Of a DNA stretch of 64,000 bases, positions 1 to 11,700 are shown one piece after another. Both the position numbers and the translations under genes were made by a program. Positions within the stretch are counted from its first letter, which is position 1, and the number at the start of each line of letters is the position of its first letter. Source of the DNA: Mrakia gelida. Its lineage: Eukaryota > Basidiomycota > Tremellomycetes > Cystofilobasidiales > Mrakiaceae. The DNA lies in assembly GCA_024345305.1 (NCBI GenBank), contig BRON01000008.1, forward strand, positions 62,001 to 126,000, in the 5' to 3' direction. Below the pieces are notes generated by a model, which ran no database searches, had not been told where the DNA came from, and worked only from the letters and a program-made list of their open reading frames with translations.

Positions 1-37
1 TTTTCTCTCTTTCCCTGTATTTTAATTGCATCATCAG

Positions 38-86
38 CTACGACGTCACCGCCAACCCAATTCTGGACTTCTTCAACAAGCGATAA
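38..86 (+). CDS. C-terminal exon of a gene truncated by the window edge
   Basis: A pyrimidine-rich stretch ends in a CAG acceptor at 35-37. It is followed by an open frame reading YDVTANPILDFFNKR and a TAA stop at 84-86. The reading begins with one base carried over from the previous exon, so the intron would be phase 2. The short end is protein-like, with a good acceptor in front, which is why I call it a terminal exon and not noise. Everything upstream lies outside the window, so the protein cannot be identified. Confidence 0.5.
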
Positions 87-407
87 GCTCTATCCTCGAA
101 GGGGTGAGTCTTCCTCGAGCCGAGTCGTCGGTCGAACGCGTCGAGCTCACCGTCTTTCTTTTTCGTTCTCTTCTTCCCCTCCTCCCCACTCTCGCGGACA
201 GGCAATCTCGGAACATAGATACCTCGGCTCTTTAGCTATCCAATCTACGTACGTGAACTCTTTCTCTCCTCCTCTTCCTCCCATCGGCCCCCTTCTCCCA
301 TCAAACCCACTGACCTCCCTCTTCCCTCCCCTCCTCCTCCCAAATCCAGACACCCTTCGCTCAATACCTATGCCCCCTTCCCCTCCCTGCCTTTGATCTC
401 TCTCCAT
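87..407. other. Intergenic gap between convergent gene ends
   Basis: The stretch is C/T-rich and lies between the stop of the partial + strand gene and the stop of the - strand gene at 408. It should hold both 3' UTRs. I see no credible coding exon, RNA gene or repeat in it. Confidence 0.4.
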
Positions 408-1307
408 CTAAGCCACCGCACCCCTCCTAACTCTCCCCAACCCACCCTCCTCCTCACTTCCACTCGCCTCACTCTCCCTCTCCCTCGCAACCTCCTCGAA
501 ATCGATCCTCTCCCTTCTTCGCATCTTCGGACTGTCGAACCCGTTTGTGCTCGGGGACGTGGGAGGAGTGTACCATTCCGTCGGTTGCCTAGCTCTGCTC
601 GAGGCGACTTCGATCCCCGGACAGGAGGTCGTTCGTTGATGCCCTCGCCGCGTCGAAGTCGAAGACGTGGGAGTTGAGGCTGACGTCGTCGATCCTGAGG
701 ACGAGCTGGTTCGTGTGGGGGTGGGATACGGCTGAAGGAGGTCTTGATCATGTTCGTCGAGGTTGATGAAGAGGGAGGAAGGTCGACCTCGAGCTTGTCG
801 TTCCCGTTCTGACCCTCCCTCGACGCGTTCTTGCTCCCCTCCCCAAACAACAGCGGCAGCTCCTCTCCGCGCCCTCACGGCAACTGCGACCTTGACCTCA
901 TCGGCGCTGACGGTTCGGCTCCTCCTCCCACTCCCGTCTTTGGAGCTGGTTTTGGCGAAGATCCTCTCGATTTCGACCTCCCAGTCGTCCGGTTCGAGAG
1001 CGGGAGACGACGAGGAAGATGGTTGGCGACGTCTTCGAGAAGGGAGAGACTGGACCCATTCCCTGTGACGTTCAACTTCCCAGGCTCGGGAAGAAGGAGC
1101 GGTGATGGTGGTAGTGAGTTTGAGAGCTTCGGGTGTGGTGGGAGGAGTCTGAGGAGGAGCGACGTGAACGAAGGGGTTGAAGTTCGGACCGGGAGGGATG
1201 GAGGGGAAGGGCAAGGTGGGTCGTGTTGAAGGAGCTGAGAATTGGGAGTGAGAATGGGAGGGAGAAAGAGTCCAGGGTGGGTTTGAAGCGAGAGGAGAGC
1301 CGGGCAT
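408..1307 (-). CDS. Serine/proline-rich hypothetical protein (299 aa)
   Basis: A single uninterrupted reading frame of 299 codons runs from ATG (1305-1307 on the forward strand) to TAG at 408-410. I do not recognise it. The protein has low-complexity Ser/Pro/Thr segments, an Arg-rich stretch near the middle (SLPSRRRRQ), an acidic/basic mixed middle and the short motif LFINLDEHDQDL. The C-terminus has alternating Arg and Glu runs. No signal peptide or membrane segment is visible. It looks intrinsically disordered and is probably nuclear or cytoplasmic. It is transcribed divergently from the gene at 1841. GC-rich strands can give long chance frames, so a spurious call is possible, but the length, the start position and the promoter arrangement favour a real gene. 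Confidence 0.5.
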   Translation of the reverse strand: MPGSPLASNPPWTLSPSHSHSQFSAPSTRPTLPFPSIPPGPNFNPFVHVAPPQTPPTTPEALKLTTTITAPSSRAWEVERHREWVQSLPSRRRRQPSSSSSPALEPDDWEVEIERIFAKTSSKDGSGRRSRTVSADEVKVAVAVRARRGAAAVVWGGEQERVEGGSERERQARGRPSSLFINLDEHDQDLLQPYPTPTRTSSSSGSTTSASTPTSSTSTRRGHQRTTSCPGIEVASSRARQPTEWYTPPTSPSTNGFDSPKMRRRERIDFEEVARERESEASGSEEEGGLGRVRRGAVA

Positions 1308-1840
1308 GAAGAGGAGGCGACGCGCGACGAGGGCGTTGAGAGTTGGAAGTTAGGGAGTGGGTGTGGGTGAGGTTTGGATGGGTGGGGTGGATCCGAGTTT
1401 GGGAACGGGAACGGGGAGATTGTGATGATCGTGCGTAGCTTCGGATGAAGAAAGAAGGACCTGAGACGAGAAGGGGAGAGAGAGCGGGAGGGGAGTGAGG
1501 AGGCGACGGTTCCGAGAGATCGTCAGACGCGATCGATTTTTCTTCAGCTTGCAGAAATGCTCGACAGTTGAAAGCTTGAGATCAAGAGCATTCTCACGAG
1601 ATAAAAACTATGGTCCTCGATCCGATTTGAGTCCGAACTCGCTCGGGCTTGTTCGCTCCTCCTTCTCCGCTCGATTTGCTGACCTCCAACTCCTTCTCCT
1701 CCTCCTTCCCTTCTTTCTTACTTGACTAGAGAACACGACCTACAGATCTTCCAAGCTCTTCAAGGGTGAGCTCGTCTCTTTCCTATGGATTCACTCTCCC
1801 TTCGCTGACTCGTTGACCCTCGTTTTTATTTCACAGTTGA
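1308..1840. promoter_or_regulatory. Divergent promoter region with a 5' UTR intron
   Basis: This gap separates two outward-facing starts at 1307 (-) and 1841 (+). A probable 5' UTR intron for the + strand gene lies at 1766-1836: donor GTGAGC, a GCTGACT branch site near 1804, acceptor CACAG four bases before the ATG. No coding exon is apparent in the rest. Confidence 0.45.
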
Positions 1841-4800
1841 ATGAGCGGACCTCCTTTGAACGAGGATGGAAGGGAGAGACCTCCTCGACCTCCTTCCATC
1901 CACTCCCGACCTCCCTCTCCAACCACCAACACCTTACAACTACACAACACTTCTTTCTCTCCCTCTACACCTCTCGATCGACCTCTTCGCCGACTTCCAT
2001 CTCGATTCGGATCCCCCGTGAGCGATCCTTCGACGAGTCCTTCTTCGAGGATGGCTACCCTCTCGCTCGGACCTTCAAAAGGAGATGGTCAACCTCCTAC
2101 AACCCTCTTCGGCTCCTCCAACGGAGGAGGATACATAGATCTCAGGATGGGAGAGTTCGAGGGAACCACGAGATACGACGGGCACGACGATGAAGGCTTT
2201 GAAGGGGAGATGGGAGGAGGAGGAGACCAGAGCTGGGATGATGGGTACGTCGTCCTTCTTTCTTCCTTTCTCGTTCCCTCCCTTCGCCTCGAGGAGAGCT
2301 CGTTCTGGGAGCATATACAAGCTCTTCTTCGGCTCTTCAGGCTGAAGAGATCTGTCTTCAGCCTCGCTTCTCCTTCGAGGAGAGCTGGGCGAGGTGGCGA
2401 AACTCTGCCTTCGCTCCTCCCTCTCCCTTCCGATGCTGACTCCACCTCTTCTCTTCCTTCTCTCCTTCTTCCTCTCACTCGGATCTCCTCCAAACAGCTT
2501 CCACCCTACAACTACGAGTCTTCCGAAGAAGTGAGATCCAGTTCTTCGACCCCAGCAGCTCCACCTCAACCCTGCCATCTCCTCTGACGAGTCGCCCGGT
2601 CGAGCTGAGCTGACCCCTAAACCTCCTCCTCCCTCCTTCCCCTGCTCCGCTCAGACGAAAGATCCCCACCCACCCAAATCCCTCTCCTCACTCTCCTCCT
2701 CCAACCTCCAACAACAAAGCTCTCAACTCTTCCCACTCCAACAACCAGAACTCGTCGCCCAACTCCAACTCCTTCGCCAACCCTCCTCCTTCCTCGGAAC
2801 ACTTCACCTCCTTCCCTCACCTCCCTCGAGGCTACACCTCTCGACCCTTCACCGCCCTCCCTCGCCCTACTCCTCTCCCCTTCCCTCGAGCCAGTCCAGC
2901 CTGTCGCGCGTTCCTCTGGTCCAAAGCCGTCTGGTCTGAGAGGAAGAGGATGCTCGCCTCTCGACTCATGGTCGAAGCCGACGGAGGGGAGGGTTGGCTC
3001 GCTCCCGACGAGGAGAAGGCCGTCGAGTTTGGTGGGAACGTCTGGGGAAAAGGATGGGAAGACGGTGGAGAGACGAACGTGGGAGGGGTGTCGTTTGCGT
3101 GGGGAAGGAGGAAGAAGAAACCCGTCAGATCAGCTGGAGGGGTCGCTCGAGAGGGAGTCGGAGCTATGAAGGGCGTGAGGGAGATGGTCACCAAGGATGG
3201 GCTGAGCGTGACGGCTGTGGTGAGGGAGGAGATGCAGTGGTTCGGTGGGAAGAAGGGGAAACCGAGCAAGGAGTTGCAGGATAAGCTGTTCACGTTCGAG
3301 TCGGAGAGTCCAGGTGAGTCGTCGCGAGACCAAACGAGGAGCGAGCTCGACGACGCCATTTTGCGTTTCCTTCTAAGCTGACGGATCTTCTCTCGTCTCT
3401 TATTCTCAGCCTACGACTTCCAGCAACACAACGAGGAAGTTCTCCAGTCCCTTCGCGAGCGTCTCCATCTCTACACGACCAACTACAAGTCCGTCGCTCC
3501 CGCCGTCGGCGACGACTCGGATTCTTCCACCTCCTCCCCTCCTCGCTCGAACGCCAGGAAGGCTCTCCCTCCTACGACCAAGCATCATCCGGATACCTAC
3601 ATCAACGTCGGAACTCAGACGACGGACGAACCCCCTCGAGCGGACCAACCTGGATCTGGAAAGATCGTCACTCCGAGATCGCTCGCTTCCAAGCAGTCGT
3701 CGACTACCACCACCAAGGCGAGAACCGGATCATCGACGACGACGAGACCTACGACGACCCCGAGGAAGGATAGCGTCGGAGCTGGAGCTGCTGCTGGAAC
3801 GAACGCGTCGGCTTTTACCGTTCCTCCTCCGAAGCCGAAGAGGGACGATGTCGTCGAGTCGATTGAACCTCCTTGGGAGGATGGAGATGGTCTTGCTGGA
3901 GGAACGACGCACAAGAAGAAGACGGGCAAGAAGAAGAGGAGTGCTCTCGCCAACGCTGCGAACCCTCATCACATGAAGAACTGTGAGTCTCGGATCGTCT
4001 CTCGCTTCAGCTCGTTTCAACAAACTGACGAGCCCCTCCTCCCGCTCACGTCCTCGTTCCTCGCCCTTCAGACGTCCCAACTCGCCTCCTCTCCGAACAA
4101 CCCCCCGCACCAACCAACCCCGCCTCCCTCCTCGCCAATCTCCTCTTCCCACCCCCCACTCGCTTCCTCTCCGCCCAACCCTCCCGCTACCGATCCTCCA
4201 ACCCCCCTCCTCCTTCAGGTCCCGACGACCCTCCCTCGGAGGAGTACATCTGCGTCTTCTGCGACTACGAGCTGTTCTATGGAACGAGCGCGGAGAAGAG
4301 GAAGGTGGTCGAGAAGAGGAAGAAGATGCTTGCGAGGAGGAGGAGAGCGAAAGAGAGGGCTAGTGGAGTCGCGAATGGGACTGGAGCGGGGAAGAAGTCG
4401 ACAACTGGTGGAAAGAAGACTGGAGGAGGGAAGAAGGGAGGGAACTCGAGGTCGAGGGGTGTCGGTGGAGACGGGGACGACGACGCGTTGTACGAGGAGG
4501 GAGGAGTAGGGGAGGAGGACAGGAGACCCGAAGGGAACTCGATGGGTTTGAACGGGAGTGGGGAGGATGATGGGGAGGAGGACTGGGATTGCGATGAGGA
4601 CGAGAATGGGAAGTGTCGGTGAGTGTTTGGACCTCGTTCGACCATCGTTGGGCCGGACGCGACGCGTACTGACTATCTTCGTTCCTTTCGCCTTGGTCCA
4701 TTCCCCTCTAGCCGCTGCTCCGAACGACGAGACCACGAGAGGAAGAACAAGCGTGGGAAGAGGAAGAAAGGGAAGATCCGAGGTGGAGGAGGGGAGGGGT

Positions 4801-4847
4801 ACGAGAACTTGGTCGAGGCGGGGACGCAGACGAGCGAGCAGCAGTAG
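1841..4847 (+). CDS. Conserved fungal protein with a CVFCDYELFYG motif, function unknown
   Basis: The start is the ATG just after a 5' UTR intron; the stop is TAG at 4845-4847. I read introns at about 2245-2499, 2531-2654, 3311-3410, 3983-4070 and 4617-4711, each with GT/AG ends and mostly with a CTGAC branch site. The N-terminus is Pro/Ser-rich and probably disordered. The middle holds a folded-looking stretch (RAFLWSKAVWSERKRML) and a second one beginning AYDFQQHNEEVLQSL. The C-terminal part has YVPTRLLSEQPPAP, then EEYICVFCDYELFYGTSAE, followed by a Lys/Arg-rich tail. The Cys-x2-Cys element with the basic helix looks like a fungus-specific conserved family I have seen in both ascomycete and basidiomycete proteins. 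I cannot name it, and the short Cys pair alone does not define a known zinc finger. Confidence 0.7.
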
Positions 4848-5449
4848 GCTCGGCTCCGATGCTGTCCTCCTTCCTTCCCTTCTCTCCCTTCTCTCTTCTT
4901 GGTTCCCTTCTTATCTTTCTCTCCTTCGCGATTTCTCGTAGTCTCGTTCTCGTTTATCTCTCGTTCATGCTTCCCCTCTTCGTTTTCTTCGCTCGTCGCT
5001 CGCTCGTTTCTCGTTTTCGTTTCGTCTCTCCTTCTCGTTTCCTTTTTGCTCTCTCCCTCTTTCACTCCCCTTGCTTCATACCCCTTTGCTCACTTCCCTT
5101 ATCTACATTCTCTCCTTGCTTTCCATCCCCTTCGTCCCTCCGACCCATGCCCTCCCCTTCTCTCTTCCCCATCCGTAACGACCTCTCCCCTCCTCTCCCA
5201 TCTCGCTCTACCCTACCTACGTCCTCACCACACTAGCATTACTCTCTCACATCCACTCTCGTTACCTAGCATAGCCATCAACTCATGATTCTCTACCCCG
5301 TTCCCGAGTGAGCTAGAGGAGGGAAAGACGCGTCGATCTGAGATCGTTCGTGTCCTTCAGTTGAACACGACTCGAAAGGGAGGCGGCCTTGCTCGTCATC
5401 AAGGAGTCGTAGATGGAGATAGATAACGCTGAGAACATCGACAGGCGAC
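4848..5449. other. Convergent intergenic region, pyrimidine-rich
   Basis: The stretch lies between two converging stops and is strongly T/C-rich on the + strand to about 5280. This fits the 3' UTR of the + gene. The frames seen there are low-complexity Ser/Leu/Phe and not convincing. I see no RNA gene or repeat. Confidence 0.4.
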
Positions 5450-8151
5450 TCATCTCCACTTCTCAAAGTATACGGTATAGTAGAAAGCTGGTATGAGCGG
5501 CGAAAACAGGGAGGGGAGGGAGTCAGCGACGCGTCGTTCGAACGTTTGAGACAACGAAAGGGGGGAGGGAAACTCACGAATGTCTAAACTCCTAGTCACC
5601 ATGTGATCGATGACCTTCTCTGGCCCGCAGAGGAGGGAGATTAGTCGACCGACCTGGGTTTGAGGACGAGGGACGAAACGAGGTCAGCGCTCGGGTCGGT
5701 TCTCCACTCGTCGCGCAAGGAGGGACTCACGTTCGAAGAGGCAGTCCCAATGAACCCGTCTGTTATTTGGCTGACAAGGGTGACATCTCTGAAGAGTGCA
5801 GGCGAGAAGGTCAGCGTAGAGCCAGAGAGACTGAGGAAGGGCGAGCGAGTACGAAAACGAACCGAATGAAACCCTCCGTGTTTTCCAATCTTTCCCTCCA
5901 GCCCATCTTATTGAACTGACGTTGGTCGTGACCTCCTTCGGGAGTGTTGGGAGGGTCGGGAAGTTGAACGATCTGGAGGAAGGGAAACGAGGAGCGAAGC
6001 GAAAGCTTGTCAGCAAACTAAGACGCGTCGACGGTGAACATAAGTCGATCTCGAAGCTCACCTCGAACTCGTGTTCCATAAGCACACCACTCTTCATCTC
6101 TAGAGCGACGTGAGGAGAGTCGGACATGACGAGGAGGAGAGGTTTAAGATCGGGTGGGGGAGGAGGTTGTCGATCGTTGAGGGAGCGGGAAAAGAGGGAG
6201 AGGAGGGAGCGACGAGGGCGAGGTGGAGGGAGGAGGGAAGGGAGGAGAGGGAGCATTTCTTGAGCGGCAACTGTTTGATGACGGAAAAGAAGAAAGCAGA
6301 GTCAGCTCGTAAGAGTTCGAAGTGCCGACGAGGAGACGAGAGAACGAACCGATGAAGGCCGTCAGGTTTCCCTGCCTGAAACTCGAGTCTCCTCCTTCGC
6401 GTTCGACATCGCCAGCCTGTTCGCCAGCTTTGTCTCCCATCCGAACTATGAGAACCGATCGTTAAGAGCGTCAGACGAGAGCAGAACGAAGAGGGAGAAC
6501 GAGACTCGACTTACTGTGAACGCCAATACTCAACCTCTCCCTCAGTCGATGCTGCTTCGCCAGATCAGCAACCTGCAGTCGCACGATATCGCTCGGTCGC
6601 CAAAGCGCTCGAGAAACACTACTGAGTTCCCTAAAGAGTGGTTGATAAGCTGGGAGGAGAGTCATGTCGGCGGGGAGGAGAGGTGAAGGGTCGTGGGGAG
6701 GCAGAGTCGCGTTCTCGTCCTCCGGTGGTGGCGAGGGTTGATTCGGCTTGTACTTCTTCCGCATGTGTCGTTCGGTTTGCCACATCCCACTGCAGGGTGC
6801 AGGTCAAAAGAGGAGGATTCAGTGAACGGCCTCGAAGAGAACAAAGGCGCACGAGTGGTGAGACGCGTCGGATCGAGTCGTCGTCGACTCACTTGTCACG
6901 CGATGCACGAATGTGATTCTTGGTCTCCCATCCTCCATCCTCCACAAACTCCCGCTCCCGAGTTCTCCAGTCGGGGTCGGGAACACAATCGATCGTGTTG
7001 GGGAGGAGGTACTGCTCGTCGACGCGTCGAAAGCAAGAGGTCAGCTTTGCGAACGAGACAAGGATTGAAAGACAGGGGGATGAGCTCACCTCGAGGATGT
7101 TCACGTAGTTCCAATCGTGATCCGATTCTATCAGAACGGTGTAGTTCTCCTCCTTTGCGAAGAGAGCGGCTCGAAGCTGGGTTGACAGACAATGAGGGAG
7201 GGAGCGAGAGATGGTGGAGAGGTCAGCTTCCAGCGCCTTTTCGATGAGACCCTACCCGGAAGGGGGAAGACTAGAGCTGTATACTCACGAAGATCATGTA
7301 GTCGGAAGCGAATCCCCAAGCTGTACGAAGCGAGGCGCGAAAGAGGGAGGGAGGGGAGATCAGCCCTCGTTTCGATTGATCTCGGCAGAGAAGACGAAAT
7401 AATGAGAGAACGGTCATGATGGAGAGCGCGAGCCGGACGTTGAGAGTGAAAAACTGGGATAGCAGAGACGAGTCCAGATCGATGAAGACGCGTCGAGGAA
7501 GAAGGTGAGCTCGAGCGAAGGGTGATTCACCTTTTTCGTTCGAGCTCACCAATTCCTCACTTCCGACGATCTTCCTCCCAGCTCACCCGCCCTCGTCCCT
7601 GCGAGTCGACGAGCACCTGGCTCTCATACCCTCTTCGTCGACCTCTCCAAAAACTTCTCGCCCCTCAGCTCCCCTTCCTGCTCGAGTCCTCCGCCGTCGA
7701 ACCGAACTCTATCCTTCGACGACAGGTCGACTTCTCCTCTTCGGCATGCTCCCCTTCCCTCCCTCCCAAGATCCATGAACGAGGAGCGAGAAGGATTTCA
7801 CTCACGGCCCGAAAACGTATACAACATCGTCCTTTCGCATCGCTTCAGCTCCCCTCCTCCACTCGCCAGAGCGTGCAACGGTGAACTCGTCGAATCCCCC
7901 CACCAATCGTCTCCAACCCCTCCTCCTCCCTCTCCCTCACCATCAGCGATCCCATACCATCCCGTCGTTCCTGAACGTAAAGCGCCTAGAGGATCTCCCT
8001 TATGAATGGGGTAGGTTGCGGCCCATCCGAGGAAAGGAAAGAGGATGAGAAGGAGGAGGAGAGGGAAGAGTCGAGGTTTGGAGAAAGCGAGAGAGGTGAG
8101 CTTCGAACGGGGGGAGGAGACGAGGAGGGTGTAGAGGTGCGAGGGGGCCAT
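5450..8151 (-). CDS. Fucosyltransferase-like type II membrane glycosyltransferase
   Basis: About eleven exons join into a protein of roughly 480 residues. The first exon (8151 down to about 7805) gives a short cytosolic N-terminus and one membrane anchor (FPLLLLLILFPFLGWAATY, about residues 31-49), as in Golgi enzymes. Later exons carry LYTFSGPWGFASDYMIF, the element SIGVHIRMGDKAGE (split by an intron near 6440-6515), MSDSPHVALEM, and near the C-terminus DGFIGTASSNVGRLISLL. The H-I-R-x-G-D-K and G-T-x-S-S-N-V-x-R elements match the GDP-fucose binding region of the alpha-1,6-fucosyltransferase (FUT8/NodZ-like) superfamily, which is why I assign it there. Donor and acceptor are inferred. The start at 8151 is preferred over 8337 because it puts the anchor near the N-terminus. 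The first intron is unusually long (about 480 nt). The last exon gives only about a dozen codons to a TGA at 5450-5452 and is the least certain. Confidence 0.65.
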
Positions 8152-8710
8152 CAAACGGCGACGACCTTTGTTGAGAAGGGGCGAGAGAGGAGGGGTTGGG
8201 AATGATTGAGTTGACGGGCGGTGGGTGTTTGAGATAGGAGAAAGGAGGTTTGGATGAAGATGAAAGGGTGAGAAGAGACGGAGGCGTGTTGTTTCACTCT
8301 TGTTTTTAAGTTTCGTCGCACAGATGGGAATAGACATCTAGTACGGAAGATCGTTCGTCGAGAGGTTCGTTCTGGAGGGGGGAGGGAAGGGGGTTGAGAA
8401 CCCTTGAGAACCAAGGCGAAGGTGAGGGAGGCAAAGGAGTCGAGTCTCGGCTCCGATGTTGACGACACGTCCACTCCTTTTCTCCCCCCTTCCTCTGCTC
8501 CCAAAAAGTCCTTCGACCCTCATTACTCCGTCTTATCCTCATCTTCGCCCTATCTCTCGCCTCATCTCTCAACTCGTCTCCTCAGCTCTCTCGTCCTTGC
8601 TCCCGCTCTCGTCCTCCCTCGCGGTACTCGTTCCCAGTGACTCCCACCCAAACGCACAGGCAAGCGTACAGCACATATTCATCAACTCCCAGACCCTCCT
8701 CCACTCCCCT
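8152..8710. other. Gap between two tandem - strand genes
   Basis: This holds the promoter and 5' UTR of the fucosyltransferase-like gene and the 3' UTR of MED12. An upstream in-frame ATG at 8337 exists but would push the membrane anchor inward. No RNA gene or repeat was recognised. Confidence 0.4.
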
Positions 8711-11700
8711 CTAATTCCCACTCTTCTTCCTCCCCTTCTTCCCCCCCGCCGGCGCCTTCGCAGCCGTCGTCTTCCCCCCCGTCGTCTTCCCTCCCGTCCT
8801 CCCTCCCTGCTTCTGCACCTTCGCCGGAGGCTCATCATCATCCTCAATCACCACCGCATCAGCAGCCGTCGATCCTCTTGCCGCTTTGCTGGTGGAGCTG
8901 GACGAGACGGAAGCCTTCCTCTTGCTCGTTGTTGAGGGTCGACTTGAGCTTGGGACGGGGAGGGTTGAGGTTGAGGCTGTTGGTGTTGGGACGGTGTGCA
9001 TGGGTGAAGGAGCTGCTCCTCCTGCTGTTGATCCTGATCCGTCGACGGAGCTCTTCGAGTCGTCCCCTCCCGACGCTCCCTCGCCCTCCTCCCTCCGAAC
9101 TCGACTCCTCGCCCAATCCTTCGCGAACGTCGTTGACCCTTCGAGGTCGTCGGCGTAGCTCCTCTCCGACTCGAACGCCTTCCACGGTTCCTCCTCCATC
9201 TTCGTGGACGCTGGCTCCGCGAACTTCGAACTCGTCGATGGCTCGGGGAGTCGATCCCTCGTCCCTTCAGCCTGGAAGAGCGTGAGGTTCATCGACGCAT
9301 TGTTCTTGACGACTTGACTCGCAGGGTAGGCTTCTCGATGAGTCGGGTTCGATGCTGGAGGGTCGGTGAACTCGATCCATTCCCAGGGACGAGCTTGAGC
9401 CTTGACTGTATCGACGAGGGAAGGGTCCGAAGGGTTGGTGGAGACGACGAGGTTTTCGACAAGCGGGTCGGGGGAGACGTAAGGGAGGATCCGTTTGATT
9501 TGGGAGCGGAGGTCGTCTGGGATGGAGGGGTTTCGTTCGTAGGCGCAGGAGATTTGGAGGTTTCGGAGGGTGGAGATGCAGCCTGCTCGGAGGTCCTTGG
9601 GGAGTTCTGCGAGGAGGGAAGGGAGAGGGGCAGGTCAGGACGCGTTGTTCGTCGATTGAGTTGCGAAGACCGAGAGGAGAAGAGCTCACCATCGATGTAG
9701 TACCACAGGGTGTCGATGAGAAGAGCGAAGATACCTTCCTCGAGGACTTGAGTTCCGGCGTGCATCTGAAAAGCAAAGGAAAGGCGAGAGATGGTCAGCT
9801 CGAGTCGAACGAAGGAGCGAGAGAAAGCAGAGACTCACCGAGATCAACCCCATCTGAACCTTCAAAAACGGTTCCATCGACGTCTTCGCCTTCGTCGTCC
9901 AAAGATCGATGATCCCCATCCTCGAGAACCCAAGTGCGACGTGCAAGCTTCGAAGCATGAGGATGAGGAGCGACCTGAGCTGAGACGTCGAGAGCGATCC
10001 TTCCGTTCGAGCAGCCTCTTGATTCAACAACGACGACGATCCTTCCACCCGAACCTCCTGCTTCGACGACCCCTCAACCCGATGAACCTGGATGAGCTGA
10101 CCCTCCAGCTTCTGAAGCATCTCAAGGATCGCTTCGGGCAGTCGATCCTGCGCTGACGACGGAGCTCGTGGTGGTGATTCTCCTTCTGGCGTTCGAGCCT
10201 GAGCGAGGGTTCCGGAGAGGACTCGAAGGACGTTTCCTGCGCTGTCGGTGAAAGAGGTGAAGCGTTCTTGAGCTGCCGGGGAGGAAGGGTCGTAAGAGAC
10301 GAGGATGTCGGCGAGGCGATCGAGGCCGGAGATAGCGAACTGGTGGATACGAGGCGAGGACGAGCAAAGGTCAGCAAGAGCTCGAACGAAAGTTGTCGAA
10401 CCGAAAAGAGAGAGAGAGACGAGACGCGACTGACCTTCTCAATAGGTCCCACCTCCGTCCCAGCAAGACCCTCACAGATCAGATCCGTCTCGTCCGACGA
10501 GAGGTTCCGTTCAAACACCGTCCTGGTGAGGTTGGCGAGGAGCGCTTCTGCTTCCGGCGCTGTACTTTCCGACGACGACCTGATGGCGAGTTGCTTGAGG
10601 GAGAGTTGAAGCTCGAGGACCGACCGACTCCATCTCCACGGAGTGAGACGAGTAACGACTTTCCTCCAGTCGTAGACGGTTGGGGAGTGGGTTGGATCGA
10701 CTGCAGAACGAAAGCGAAGAGAGAGGCGCGTCGAGTCAGTTTCGAGCGAAGCAAACCGCGTCGAGGAAAGGAGAAGAGAAGGGACACGTGGGTGCTCACT
10801 CTGGTTCCCATCGCTAACCAAATCCTTCAACGCATCAATCAGCCTCCCATCAAGCGATACCTCCGCCGACCTCTCTCCTCCAGGCCACCAAGGTCTCAAG
10901 AACGCTTCCTTAATCGTTCCCGAGTGTCTGAACGCAGCGACCTTGAGGCTCTGATGTTTCGAGAGTCCAGCCCAGATGGATCCGCACGAGGCGGCGAGAG
11001 GGTCTCCCGAGGGGAGGGCGACTTCTAGAGCGACGACGAAGGGGAGGTGGGTGACGAGTTTAACGAAGGAGGAGTCCTCGAAGCAGGCGACGGCGGAGGT
11101 TTGGAAGCGTTGGATTTGTTCGAGGTTTCGGGGTGGGAGAGAGGAAGATTGGGAGGAGGTGGAAGAGGAGGAGTTGAAGAGGGAAGGGGAGTTGACGAGG
11201 AGGAGTCGAGTAGCCAGGAGGTTGACGCTTTGAAGGGAGATGGCGAGAGGTGAGGAGAAGATGGCCTCGGATCCGTTCGACCGGCACTTGAGAGCGCAAA
11301 GCTTCCACACGGGGAGTACGACCTCGTCGACGATAGTGACCGTTTCGATGCATCCAGCAAGAGCGAGTTGAAGCAGCAAGTTGACCATCGCTCCATCTAG
11401 TCCTCGTCCAAACACGTCCGATGTCTGGTCCTGATCCGCTCTCTCCCTAAACCACCGTCGAAGATGTCGATCGAGTCCGCTGGGGATGTGCTTGTGGACT
11501 TCGTCGAGGAACCGAGCGTAGCGATCAACGACGATGAGCTGTTCTGTTGGATCTGAGACGGCGCTGGTGAGGAGGGCGATGGCGAGGACGACGTTCTGCC
11601 AGACGACGAAGGGCCACTCGTCGAACGCGTGGTAGCGATACCAGAGGGTCGTAGCGAGAGCGGGTCCAGCTTGAGGGTCGAGCTCGTGGGAGAGCATCTG

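Noticed and set aside
4859..5288. Long Ser/Leu/Phe-rich frames on the + strand after the gene at 1841-4847
   Set aside because: They overlap in several frames, arise from T/C-rich sequence, and lack motifs or splice signals. Best read as 3' UTR.
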